Source: Lewinellaceae bacterium
GTDB taxonomy: Bacteria; Bacteroidota; Bacteroidia; Chitinophagales; Saprospiraceae
NCBI GenBank assembly: GCA_020636105.1
Contig: JACJYL010000001.1
Coordinates: forward strand, 868,001-932,000
Length of the DNA stretch: 64,000 nt
Direction: 5' to 3'
Shown here: positions 45,314 through 54,457 of the stretch, in pieces
Position numbering within the stretch: position 1 is the first letter of the stretch
How the letters are laid out: every line of letters begins with the position of its first letter
The notes under the pieces: generated by a model
Database searches by the model: none
The model's input: the letters and a program-made list of their open reading frames with translations, nothing else
What the model was told of the DNA's origin: nothing
Program-made: the position numbers and the translations under genes

Positions 45314-47164
45314 ATGTTTCATTCCAAGTCAATTAAATGGGTTTTCTTTGGCGTGTTGATCGTTTACCTGGCTTCCTTCATTTATTACGAAAAATGGGAT
45401 ACCGGAATTATTGGCGGAGGTGATAGCTGGGGATATAATGCATATTTGCCGGCCGTGTTTATCCATCGCGACCTGGACAATCTCAAAACGACCTATGCTA
45501 CCCGGGGTAAATACCATCCAGGCTTCGAAAGTGGCTCATCCAATCCACTGGGAACAGATGTAGCCCTTCATATCGGGGATGGCAAACAAGTGATCAAGTA
45601 CACCATGGGCGTGGCTATATTACAGGCCCCATTCTTTTTACTCGGGCACCTGACAGCTAAGATCTTCCATTATCCTGCGGACGGTTATTCCCTTCCCTAC
45701 ATCGTATTTGATCATTTATCGGCCTTTTTTTATGCCTTCCTCGGACTTTGGTTCCTGATGAGTATTTGGCGAAAATTATTTTCAGAAAAAATCACCCTGC
45801 TGCTCCTGATAAGCGTCACCCTCGCCACCAATCTCTACTATTTCACCGCATACAACAGCGGAATGGCCCATGCTTATCTTTTTGGCCTTTATGGTTTATT
45901 GATGTATGGCACCGACAGGTTTTACGAGAACCCAGGCTGGAAAATGGCCCTGTTAATTGGCTTTTCTGCCGGAATGATCACCCTCATTCGGCCGGTCGAA
46001 ATTTTTTGCCTGTTCATCCCTTTACTGTATGCCCTGAAAGGATTAGGAAACCGGATAAAATATGTGTGGGAACACAAAAATTTATTTCTTTTGTCGGCCA
46101 TTGCCTATGGCTTGGTGGGTACGTTCCAGATGATCTACTGGAAAAGCATCACCGGGGAATGGATTTTCTACAGTTATGGAAACGAGGGGTTTAACTTCAG
46201 CGACCCTCATATTCTTAGCGGCCTGACCAGCTTCCACAACGGATGGCTGGTGTACACCCCTATCATGGTGCTGGCCCTTTTGGGAATGTTTTCTTTATTA
46301 AAACACCGGGACTGGTTCTGGCCTATCGTGTTTTTCCTTCCCATCCATATTTATATTGCCTATAGCTGGTGGTGCTGGTATTACATCAATGGTTTTGGCT
46401 CACGCCCCATGGTCGAAACTTATGCCCTGTTAAGCATTCCATTGGGTTATGCCCTGTCCTTTCTTAACACAAAAAGGATCGGCAGTTATGTCGCCCTATT
46501 CCTTATTGGGTTTTTCTCCTTATTGAATCTTTTTCAGACCTACCAGTTGTCCAAAGGCATCATGTGGTCAGAAACCGCTTCCAGGGCCTATTATATTTCC
46601 ACCTTTGGCAAGACAAAACTGAATTACCAGGATCTCGTCCATTACGAATCCAATGAACCTCAACCCGGCTTAGACAATCATTTCAAAGTCAGGGAGTTAT
46701 ATTATAATACTTTTGAAGATTCTCTCGACGAAAATTACCAAAGGTCAGTGGTCCATGAAGGTAATTTTGCTTATCAACTCACCAAGGAAAAAACATATTC
46801 CCCGGGATTGTCTGCGACCCTGGGAGAACTCAACGCCACTCCCGGACAATACTTAAGAATTAGTGCCTGGTGTTTTAAAGAAACCAAAGAACCTTCCTGG
46901 TGGAGAATGTCCCTCATGGTGGGTTATTTTGAAAAGGAAGGGCAAATCACCAAATTCAGACAGACCTGGATCGGGAACAAATTGCAAAACCGGTTCATGA
47001 GTCTTTGGGGCGGACAAGCCGGAGTATGGGATGAAGTGGTCTTTTTTGTAAAAATTCCACCCACAGCTTCTCCGGAAGATACTTTCAAGGCTTTTATCCA
47101 AAACAGCAACGGATACCCGGTTTATATCGATAATTTCAAGGTGGAATTATGGGACAGAAAATGA
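45314..47164 (+). CDS. Polytopic membrane protein, GT-C-like with C-terminal soluble domain
   Basis: A 616-residue protein. About ten to twelve hydrophobic segments occupy residues 1-425, with an early extracytoplasmic loop containing GGDSWGYNAYLPAVF, a position where GT39/GT-C enzymes carry their acidic motif. The last 180 residues are a soluble beta-rich domain resembling a carbohydrate-binding module. I do not recognise a defined family; a lipid-linked sugar transferase is the best guess. Its stop codon overlaps the ATG of the sensor-kinase gene (ATGA at 47161-47164), so the two are translationally coupled. Confidence 0.65.
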   Translation: MFHSKSIKWVFFGVLIVYLASFIYYEKWDTGIIGGGDSWGYNAYLPAVFIHRDLDNLKTTYATRGKYHPGFESGSSNPLGTDVALHIGDGKQVIKYTMGVAILQAPFFLLGHLTAKIFHYPADGYSLPYIVFDHLSAFFYAFLGLWFLMSIWRKLFSEKITLLLLISVTLATNLYYFTAYNSGMAHAYLFGLYGLLMYGTDRFYENPGWKMALLIGFSAGMITLIRPVEIFCLFIPLLYALKGLGNRIKYVWEHKNLFLLSAIAYGLVGTFQMIYWKSITGEWIFYSYGNEGFNFSDPHILSGLTSFHNGWLVYTPIMVLALLGMFSLLKHRDWFWPIVFFLPIHIYIAYSWWCWYYINGFGSRPMVETYALLSIPLGYALSFLNTKRIGSYVALFLIGFFSLLNLFQTYQLSKGIMWSETASRAYYISTFGKTKLNYQDLVHYESNEPQPGLDNHFKVRELYYNTFEDSLDENYQRSVVHEGNFAYQLTKEKTYSPGLSATLGELNATPGQYLRISAWCFKETKEPSWWRMSLMVGYFEKEGQITKFRQTWIGNKLQNRFMSLWGGQAGVWDEVVFFVKIPPTASPEDTFKAFIQNSNGYPVYIDNFKVELWDRK

Positions 47165-50100
47165 TCAAATTCACGGAAAGGATAAGTCCATTTTTGTGGA
47201 GTGCTATTTTGTGCCTTTATTTTTCTACCCTGCCTGACCTGGTGGTAGGGCAGCAATTTAATTTTCACAATTATTCCATTAGTGATGGATTGGCCCAGTC
47301 ACAGGTTTATTCCATATTAAAAGACAGCCGTGGTTATTTGTGGCTGGGGACCAACGGGGGCGGATTGAGCCGGTTCGATGGTTTAGGATTTTACAATTAT
47401 TCCCGCAAGGACGGACTATCTGGAAGTTATGTATTTGCCCTACAGGAAGATAAAGACGGCAATCTCTGGATAGGAACAGACAAAGGCATATGTGTTTATG
47501 ATGGAGTGAAATTCAAAACTTACGCCCTGGATTCATTGGAGCGTCAGGTCATTATAGCCCTGACCATTGATCAAAAAGGTAAAATATGGCTAGGCACAGC
47601 GGCCGGACTCTACCTTTTTGATGGCAAATATTTCACCAACCAGAATGCGCTGTTGCCCAAAAACATCCCCAATCTTCGAATTAACTGCCTCTTCCCGGAT
47701 AAAAAAGATAATTTATGGATCGGGCTCGACAATCAGATCATCTGCCTGGGAGAGGAAACAACATCCTGGGGGTATCAAAACGGCTTTACGGGAGGCAAAG
47801 TTTACGCCATTTCTCAGGACCACCATGAAAACCTCTGGCTGGCAACCTCTCGGGGAGCTTTTGTTTTTGATGGCAAAACATTCAGCAGGCTAAATACCGG
47901 GAACGGCCTAAAATCAAATTTCGTCCAATCTCTTTTTATTGACCGGGACCATAAAACCTGGTTAGCCTATCAGGACAAAGGCCTATCCGTCTTTAACCCT
48001 GTCGATTCCTCGTTAACACACCTTTCCGAACAGGAAGGATTGTGTAAAAATGACATCAGGTGCATAACCCAGGACCAATGGGGGAATATCTGGCTCGGAT
48101 CATCAGGCGGTGGCATTAGCAAATATTCCGGGCAGCAATTTGAACATTTTGACCGCAATAACAGCCTCCTGGCCAACCGGGTGTATGCTTTACTCCAGGA
48201 TACTTCAGAGAATCTATGGGTTTCGGCATCCAACCGCGGATTTTCAGTCCTGACCGATTCCGGCGTAGTACACCACGGAGCCAATACGGATTTTATTGAC
48301 ATTCCCGTTAAAGCCATGTTATTGGACAGCAATGGAGGTGCATGGATTGGTACGGAAGGCAAAGGATTGGTTTATAAAGACAATTTGTCCTTTATTTTTT
48401 TTACGGAATCCCTGGGCCTTGCCGGAAACTGGGTAAAAGACATTATCCGCGACCCATCCGGAAATCTTTGGGTTGGGACAAATGACGGGATCAGTAAAGC
48501 AAATGTTACCAGGGATTCACTTGGATTATCTATTGACTTTAAGAATTTTGATGCCAAAGTGGGATTGCCCCGACCCTATACCAATGACCTGCATGCCGAC
48601 AAACTCGGAAGAATATGGGCCGCTCTCAGATTCGGGGGGTTGGCCTGTATTGAACAAGATTCCATAAAGTTTATCCTCGATCGGTCCAACGTGTTATTCA
48701 CGGAATCCATTCGTTCGCTCGCTGAAGACTCTAGCGGATACCTTTGGATGGGTACTGCAGATGCCGGAGTTGGCCGATTGTCTTTGTATTCCGATAGCCT
48801 GGACATTTCTTTTTTACCGCTCGATAAGCTTTATTCTGAGAATATTTATTCGCTTGTTATCGATGATGAGCAGCGTTTATGGGCAGGGAGTCAACAAGGA
48901 GTGGATTGTATCCGCTTTACCGAAGATCGAAATCTTCTCGAGGTGAAACATTATGGTCGGGCTGAAGGATTTTCCGGCATCGAAAATTGCACCAATGCAG
49001 TGCTTAAGGATCATCAAGGTAATTTATGGTTCGGTACCATGAACGGATTGACCAAATATAATGCCCAATACACCAATAAGGACACCATTCCTCCTTTCCT
49101 GCGTTTCACCAATGTTGCCCTCGAATACACTCCCCTGCGCGAAACCAAATTTGCCCAAATCATGGACAACTGGGGACGGGTAAAAGGCGCCCTTTTCCTG
49201 CCCTGGAACATCAATGATATCACTTTTGAGTTCCAGGGTACAGACCTTTCGGCTCCGCAAGCCATTCAATACCGGTGGAAACTGGAAGGACTCGATGAAG
49301 CATGGAGTCCCTTTTCCGAAAACAATACGGTACGCTACGCCAATCTTGCCCCTGGGCAATATTCTTTTTTGGTGAAGAGCCTCAATAGTAACGAGATTGA
49401 ATCCTCAGAACCTATATCCTTTCCCTTTACCATCCAGGCCCCTTTCTGGCAAAAAAAATGGTTCCCATGGGCCATTGCCGGGCTACTGATTTTGCTCCTC
49501 GGAGCCATAGTGAAAAAAAGATTCAACCAGCTAAAACGAAAGTCCTACCAAAAGGAACAGCAATTATCCATGGAAAAGAAAATGCTGGAACTGGAACAAA
49601 AGGCTCTGCAACTTCAGATGAATCCGCATTTTATTTTTAATACCCTCAATTCTATACAGGCCCTCATTGGTCAAAAAGACCCCAAACAGGCGCGGTATTA
49701 CCTGTCAAAATTTTCACGGCTGATGCGAAAGGTGCTCGAAAATTCAAGATCCGAACTCATCCCTCTTGCGGATGAAATGAAAAGCCTAGATGACTATCTT
49801 TCCCTGGAGCAATTTGGTAAAGACCAGGCCTTCACTTACGAGATCACAGCGAACCCGGGCATTGCCACGGAAGATGTTTTCATTCCGCCACTGATGATCC
49901 AGCCGTTTGTGGAAAACGCTATTGTGCATGGGCTGGCTCCTTCAGGAAAAAACGGCCGGATCGCCATCCTGTTTGAACAAAACCAGGATCAACTGCTGTG
50001 CACCGTTACCGACAATGGTATTGGCCGTGCAGCCGCATCGAAACAAAAAAGTCAGCGGGAATCGCATCATAAATCAATGGGGCTGGAGGTGACTGCGGAA

Positions 50101-50211
50101 CGACTATATCTGCTGAATAAAAATATACAGGATGGTTTTATAATTGAGGATATTATTAACCAGGATGGTTCCCCAGGCGGAACGAAGGTTTTAATAAAGT
50201 TAAAAATCTGA
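47161..50211 (+). CDS. Propeller-type sensor histidine kinase, LytS class
   Basis: A 1,016-residue membrane sensor. After a signal peptide (MIKFTERISPFLWSAILCLYF) the periplasmic part has about 14 regulator-propeller repeats (forms such as LWLGTNGGGLSRFDG and IWLGSSGGGISKYSG, residues about 30-660), then a Y_Y_Y domain (about 690-765, WKLEGLDEAW), one membrane helix (about 770-790), a coiled coil and a His_kinase domain with LQMNPHFIFNTLNSIQ, His823 being the phospho-acceptor, and an ATPase domain (VENAIVHGL, DNGIG). The start at 47161 is preferred for its four-base overlap with the upstream gene; an ATG at 47149 adds four residues. No LytTR response regulator gene is adjacent. Confidence 0.9.
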   Translation: MIKFTERISPFLWSAILCLYFSTLPDLVVGQQFNFHNYSISDGLAQSQVYSILKDSRGYLWLGTNGGGLSRFDGLGFYNYSRKDGLSGSYVFALQEDKDGNLWIGTDKGICVYDGVKFKTYALDSLERQVIIALTIDQKGKIWLGTAAGLYLFDGKYFTNQNALLPKNIPNLRINCLFPDKKDNLWIGLDNQIICLGEETTSWGYQNGFTGGKVYAISQDHHENLWLATSRGAFVFDGKTFSRLNTGNGLKSNFVQSLFIDRDHKTWLAYQDKGLSVFNPVDSSLTHLSEQEGLCKNDIRCITQDQWGNIWLGSSGGGISKYSGQQFEHFDRNNSLLANRVYALLQDTSENLWVSASNRGFSVLTDSGVVHHGANTDFIDIPVKAMLLDSNGGAWIGTEGKGLVYKDNLSFIFFTESLGLAGNWVKDIIRDPSGNLWVGTNDGISKANVTRDSLGLSIDFKNFDAKVGLPRPYTNDLHADKLGRIWAALRFGGLACIEQDSIKFILDRSNVLFTESIRSLAEDSSGYLWMGTADAGVGRLSLYSDSLDISFLPLDKLYSENIYSLVIDDEQRLWAGSQQGVDCIRFTEDRNLLEVKHYGRAEGFSGIENCTNAVLKDHQGNLWFGTMNGLTKYNAQYTNKDTIPPFLRFTNVALEYTPLRETKFAQIMDNWGRVKGALFLPWNINDITFEFQGTDLSAPQAIQYRWKLEGLDEAWSPFSENNTVRYANLAPGQYSFLVKSLNSNEIESSEPISFPFTIQAPFWQKKWFPWAIAGLLILLLGAIVKKRFNQLKRKSYQKEQQLSMEKKMLELEQKALQLQMNPHFIFNTLNSIQALIGQKDPKQARYYLSKFSRLMRKVLENSRSELIPLADEMKSLDDYLSLEQFGKDQAFTYEITANPGIATEDVFIPPLMIQPFVENAIVHGLAPSGKNGRIAILFEQNQDQLLCTVTDNGIGRAAASKQKSQRESHHKSMGLEVTAERLYLLNKNIQDGFIIEDIINQDGSPGGTKVLIKLKI

Positions 50212-50277
50212 TTTATTGCCTGGTGGATTTCATGTGCAAAAAATCATCGGTGCACACTGAGAAAATTTACCCCCTAA

Positions 50278-51720
50278 TTATTCAAACACCCGTGATAATA
50301 CCTCCCTTCGTTCATGATAAATTTTTATAATCAACTCTCCAAACAAAGTGTTCGCCCAGGCAAACCATGACCGGTTGAAATCCGAAGGGTCGTCCTTGTG
50401 AAATGCCTCGTGCATGAATCCCGTTCCGGCATGTGTATTTTTTAACATTTGCAGACAAAACACGATTTCCTTTTCGTCGGTACTCGTGATCGCTCTCAAA
50501 ATAATACCCATCGGCCAAATTTTTTCTTTCCCCGTATGAGGACTGGCCTGCCCCTCCCCTGCTTTCCCTTTCAGGTAGTACGGGTTGCTTTCGCTCAGTA
50601 GAAAAGTCCGTGTATTTTTATACCAATCATCTTCAGTGGAATGTGCGCCCAGGTAAGCCAGTGACATTAATGAAGGTACATTGGCATCATCCATAAACAC
50701 TTTATTCCCGAACCCATCCACCTCATAGGCATAAATCTCCCCAAAGTCAAGGTGTTCTGTAATGGCATACTGACGGATGGCGGCATCCACCTCTGCGGCA
50801 AATTCGGTCAATTCATTCGCGGTTGAATCATCCTTCAAAACATCCCGGAATAGAGCAGACAATTGCCGTAAGGAAATGACTGCAAAAATATTGGAAGGGA
50901 TTAAAAACGGAAACAGTGTGGCATCATCTGAAGGGCGAAACATAGAGGCAATCAATCCAACGGGTTTCAGGGGCCTTCCAGTGCCTGAAAAAGTGGGGGC
51001 ATCGATCATAGCCGTAGTTTGACGGACAAATGAGTAGGGAGATTTTCCGTCTTTACGTTGTTCTGTCCGGAATGTTTTGACCACCAATTGCATCGCTCGC
51101 TCCCAGTCCTGATCAAAAATGGAAGCATCCCCCGTGATGACAAAATATTCATAAGACAGCCGGACAGCATAACACAGGGAGTCGATTTCCCACTTTCTTT
51201 CATGTACGCCAGGAATAGGCGAAGGCCGGTCACTCTTCCAGTCCGACTCCTTAGTCAGGTCTTTGTAAAAAGCATTGGCATAAGGATCTTTAAGAATACA
51301 TTTTATCTGTCTGTTGATCAACCCTTTTACCAGGTTCCTCAATTTTTCATCTTTTGTAATGAGCGGCATATACGGCCAAACCTGGGCGGTGGAATCCCTC
51401 AGCCACATGGCATCGATATCCCCGGTGATGATAAAAGTATCGGGCTTCCCGTCAATAACCTCGTAATCTACCGTAGTATCCAGGGTATTGGGATAACAAT
51501 TCTCAAACATCCAGGCGAGTTCCTCATCTTTTATGGCAGCTTTTACTTCTTTGATAAGGGCCTCCACTGCCTCACTGGTAAAAGTACGATCCTTCAGCGG
51601 AGGGCGATTGGATTTTAATACCCGGGGAAATATCCGCGAAAAATCCAGGGATAGAGACGCAGGGAATGCAAAAGCTCCAAGTGCCATGGAATGGTGTTTC
51701 AAAAATATTCTTCTATCCAT
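50278..51720 (-). CDS. GH125-type exo-alpha-mannosidase, probably Tat-exported
   Basis: A 480-residue glycosidase of the DUF1237/GH125 family, which removes alpha-1,6-linked mannose without a metal ion. Family marks are AWMFENCYPNTLDTTV (about residue 68), MWLRDSTAQVWPY, the repeated WEIDSLCYA and a C-terminal FMHEAF. The N-terminus has a twin-arginine signal, DRRIFLKHH followed by an alanine-rich hydrophobic stretch, so it should cross the inner membrane folded. It ends the long minus-strand run. With the mannosyl-type transferases in this window it may belong to a mannan-related pathway, but that link is inferred. Confidence 0.85.
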   Translation of the reverse strand: MDRRIFLKHHSMALGAFAFPASLSLDFSRIFPRVLKSNRPPLKDRTFTSEAVEALIKEVKAAIKDEELAWMFENCYPNTLDTTVDYEVIDGKPDTFIITGDIDAMWLRDSTAQVWPYMPLITKDEKLRNLVKGLINRQIKCILKDPYANAFYKDLTKESDWKSDRPSPIPGVHERKWEIDSLCYAVRLSYEYFVITGDASIFDQDWERAMQLVVKTFRTEQRKDGKSPYSFVRQTTAMIDAPTFSGTGRPLKPVGLIASMFRPSDDATLFPFLIPSNIFAVISLRQLSALFRDVLKDDSTANELTEFAAEVDAAIRQYAITEHLDFGEIYAYEVDGFGNKVFMDDANVPSLMSLAYLGAHSTEDDWYKNTRTFLLSESNPYYLKGKAGEGQASPHTGKEKIWPMGIILRAITSTDEKEIVFCLQMLKNTHAGTGFMHEAFHKDDPSDFNRSWFAWANTLFGELIIKIYHERREVLSRVFE

Positions 51721-51841
51721 AAATTTTATGCTGTAATTTGGAATCGTTCAGGAAATAAGGCAATTCCAAAACTACGGTTTAATCACAAAAATAAAAAGAG
51801 TGTGAATTCATTTATTTTTTTAAAAAAATACCTGATCTCTA

Positions 51842-53068
51842 TCACGAGGCGTAAAAATGCATTTCACCGTATTCCCACAAGTCCATAGCTTCTGCAAAAG
51901 TCCTTAAGCCATTTTTGAATTCGAGTACATTATTCCTGTCCACTTTATAAACAATTGGCTGATTTTGAATGACACCATTTTTCCATTGTTTAAAACATTG
52001 TTTGATCAAATCAATTTCTTCATCTTTGGTAATATCCATGTCCAACCGGTACAAACTCCTCATAAGCCCAATAACCGCTTCAGGAGTATTATCATCTATA
52101 TGAATCATGGGGGAAAGCCGTATAAAACGATCACAAGGTTCTTCATCAAGTTGCTCAAAGAGAAACATCAATGCGACATAATTAGCCCAGTCAGGGGGCT
52201 CATAGAGAATAGTTTTAGCCTGATTCAAAACTGATTTGACAAAATAGGCCAATTGGTTTTTTAACTTAAAAAAATTCCATTTCTTTCGGCGGTCCTCAAT
52301 AGCACATTGCTTTATCTTGTAGAATTGTTCTTTATCCTCTGCGGACATTAATTTATTTCCCGTACCAAGCGACACAATACTGATTTCACTTTTAGGAACA
52401 CCCAGTTTTATCGCTTCAATTATTCCGGCAACAACGGGATTATTAAAACCACCCAAAGCCCCATCCCATAACTCATAAAAAACCTCGGTTTGTTTGGCTT
52501 TAAACCTGGCTGGAAAATCAAAATACTGAATCGGCGCATTGGAAGAACCGTGGATGGCTTGTGTCAGTCGGATAGAGTCAAAACATTCATCTCCTTCTTC
52601 ATACCCGTAAGATTTAAAAAATTTGGCCCTGTTATTCAGGGCGTCATAAGTACACACGACGATCCTCAATTGATCCTTTCCGATAAATTCAGGCAGCTCA
52701 CACATCTGGCGTTTATCAATTTCGGGAAACAGCCGTTTAAAGGCCTCTCCTTTTCTTTTAGCACTATATTTGGGCCCGAAGGCACCAAATAACCGGGTAT
52801 AATCCGTAGGAAAGAAACGCTCCATAAAACGATTCTTGCTAAAAATGGATTCCCGGATTCCTCTGTTTTCAAATAGAGAAAGGGCCTGCGTCAGCGGCCA
52901 GTTCTCGGCAAGAGCTGCCAAAACAATACTTCCCCCGGAATTGGCTATGACAAGGTCATATTCCTTCAACACCTGATGACCTGACCACCCCGGATAACGT
53001 TCATTTAAAGTCAATAACTGAAGTATCGCCCAGCTTCCTCCACCATCCAATGATAATATTTTATACAT
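51842..53068 (-). CDS. Patatin-like phospholipase, divergent active site
   Basis: A 408-residue protein with a patatin fold. The N-terminal glycine-rich oxyanion motif is DGGGSWA (residues 8-14), where the usual form is DGGGxRG. The nucleophile lies in ANSGGS with Ser44, where the usual form is GxSxG, so the first Gly is Ala. The partner Asp is Asp202 in WDGALGGF. The C-terminal 190 residues have no recognised domain. Whether hydrolysis survives these changes is open. It is the last gene of the START/VTT/patatin trio, 12 bases after the VTT gene. Confidence 0.78.
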   Translation of the reverse strand: MYKILSLDGGGSWAILQLLTLNERYPGWSGHQVLKEYDLVIANSGGSIVLAALAENWPLTQALSLFENRGIRESIFSKNRFMERFFPTDYTRLFGAFGPKYSAKRKGEAFKRLFPEIDKRQMCELPEFIGKDQLRIVVCTYDALNNRAKFFKSYGYEEGDECFDSIRLTQAIHGSSNAPIQYFDFPARFKAKQTEVFYELWDGALGGFNNPVVAGIIEAIKLGVPKSEISIVSLGTGNKLMSAEDKEQFYKIKQCAIEDRRKKWNFFKLKNQLAYFVKSVLNQAKTILYEPPDWANYVALMFLFEQLDEEPCDRFIRLSPMIHIDDNTPEAVIGLMRSLYRLDMDITKDEEIDLIKQCFKQWKNGVIQNQPIVYKVDRNNVLEFKNGLRTFAEAMDLWEYGEMHFYAS

Positions 53069-53080
53069 GGCATATATATT

Positions 53081-53707
53081 TTAAAATCCCAAATCAATCA
53101 GGTGGATCATCAACATGCCCTGGACCACAAACCTCACAATCCGGAACAATCCAAAAATCAATAACATTCTGAAAGGGTACTTCAATACGGATACTGCCAA
53201 CACCACCGTGGCATAAGGAGAAAAAGGAAAAAGGGCAGCAATAGTGATAAAGGCACCGCCCCATTTTCGGGTCAGGTTAATATATTTTTCCAATCTCTTT
53301 TCGGTAAATGCTTTGATCTTAGGGCGACCTGAGATCCAGGTACCAATCTTATAGGAAATCACACCTCCCATATAGGACAGCACCCCCAGCAGGGTAAGCA
53401 TAAATACCGGCGAATTAAATTTACCTGCCCAAAGCATAAAAATATCGGGGGGAAGAGGGCCTAAAATGGCTTCGGAGACAAAAAAAATGGACAGGACCTC
53501 AATATTCGTAAATTTATCAATAGCCCCCTGGTACAACTGGTCAAAATCCAGTAAAAACCTTCCCAATAGAATAAAGGCCACAATAACCAATCCGTAAAAA
53601 AAAACTATCTTAAGGACATTGGTACCGATAAAAGTGTAATAACCTTTACGCTTGTAGTAAAAAAACTTCCTTTGTAAGTTTTGAATGATTCTGCTTATCT
53701 GATCCAT
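53081..53707 (-). CDS. VTT-domain (DedA/YqaA-like) membrane protein
   Basis: A 208-residue membrane protein with a basic cytoplasmic N-terminus (residues 1-28), about five hydrophobic segments, and the VTT core including SEAILGPLPPDIFMLWAGK and FFPFSPYA-like residues (ALFPFSPYATVVLA). DedA/VTT proteins have been linked to phospholipid scrambling and undecaprenyl-phosphate transport across membranes; which one applies is not visible. It is between the START and patatin genes, with gaps of 34 and 12 bases. Confidence 0.82.
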   Translation of the reverse strand: MDQISRIIQNLQRKFFYYKRKGYYTFIGTNVLKIVFFYGLVIVAFILLGRFLLDFDQLYQGAIDKFTNIEVLSIFFVSEAILGPLPPDIFMLWAGKFNSPVFMLTLLGVLSYMGGVISYKIGTWISGRPKIKAFTEKRLEKYINLTRKWGGAFITIAALFPFSPYATVVLAVSVLKYPFRMLLIFGLFRIVRFVVQGMLMIHLIDLGF

Positions 53708-53741
53708 TATTACAGTTTGTCAGGGTTAAAAAAAACGCATT

Positions 53742-54401
53742 TTATTGAGGTATTGAACCATCTGTGACTTGATCCTTATTGAGGTATTTTAACCTTTCTC
53801 TGAGATTTGAAAAAGTATTTATCGGGAAATTTGAACTCACCAGATTGGTGACCCATGCAGGGACAGCTCCTCCCGGATCCACCTCAAGGAAATATTTAAC
53901 TTTAACTTTTTCGGGGCCAATGGGAATCACCTCCAGCACGGAATAGTATTCTTTTATCCTGACAAACCCTTTTTTTTCAGGCAATATGTCCGGTACATTT
54001 TCCAGTTTCACCATCAGGTGCCCGGTCTTTGGATCCTTTTTTACACTCAAATGCAGGACGACAAACCGATCCATAATCGGCCAGGGTGCCTTCGCCTCAG
54101 TATAATAGATCAATTCCTCCTCATTGATCTTTCTGATCACATAAGGATTAGAAGCCGCATAATTCCAATATTGGTATTCTGCCACGTTCAATACAATGGA
54201 AGCATACTGAGCCAAAGTTGTTTCTGCCTCAAACCCGGCCCTTACGGCATTGAAGTCAGAATTTTCACGTTTACAGGAGTATACTTTAATACCGTCCTTG
54301 ACCGTCTGTAACTCACAATCCGGCTGAGCCGAAGTGCTAAGACTCAAAAAGAGAAACAGAAAGAAAAAAGAACCCGCTTTAAGACATTTTAGATGACACA
54401 T
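53742..54401 (-). CDS. Exported START-domain lipid-binding protein
   Basis: A 219-residue protein with a signal peptide (hydrophobic run SFFFLFLFLSLSTSAQ after a basic N-terminus). Residues about 35-210 form a START/Bet v1-like helix-grip domain, indicated by KVYSC-like early strands, WPIMDRFVVLHLSV, VKYFLEVDPGGAVPAWVTN and a final amphipathic helix NTFSNLRERLKYL. START domains bind lipids in a hydrophobic groove. As an exported protein it would act in the periplasm. It lies 56 bases after the activase gene and 34 before the VTT gene, on the same strand. Confidence 0.82.
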   Translation of the reverse strand: MCHLKCLKAGSFFFLFLFLSLSTSAQPDCELQTVKDGIKVYSCKRENSDFNAVRAGFEAETTLAQYASIVLNVAEYQYWNYAASNPYVIRKINEEELIYYTEAKAPWPIMDRFVVLHLSVKKDPKTGHLMVKLENVPDILPEKKGFVRIKEYYSVLEVIPIGPEKVKVKYFLEVDPGGAVPAWVTNLVSSNFPINTFSNLRERLKYLNKDQVTDGSIPQ

Positions 54402-54457
54402 ATATCATGCATATTTTTGCAATAAAAAATAAGTGCCAATTGGATGTTGTCAAAATA

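Noticed and set aside
51842..53068. Patatin considered as an anti-phage effector (CapV type)
   Set aside because: No nucleotide cyclase, ubiquitin-like or other CBASS gene is adjacent, and the neighbours are lipid-related membrane and START proteins.
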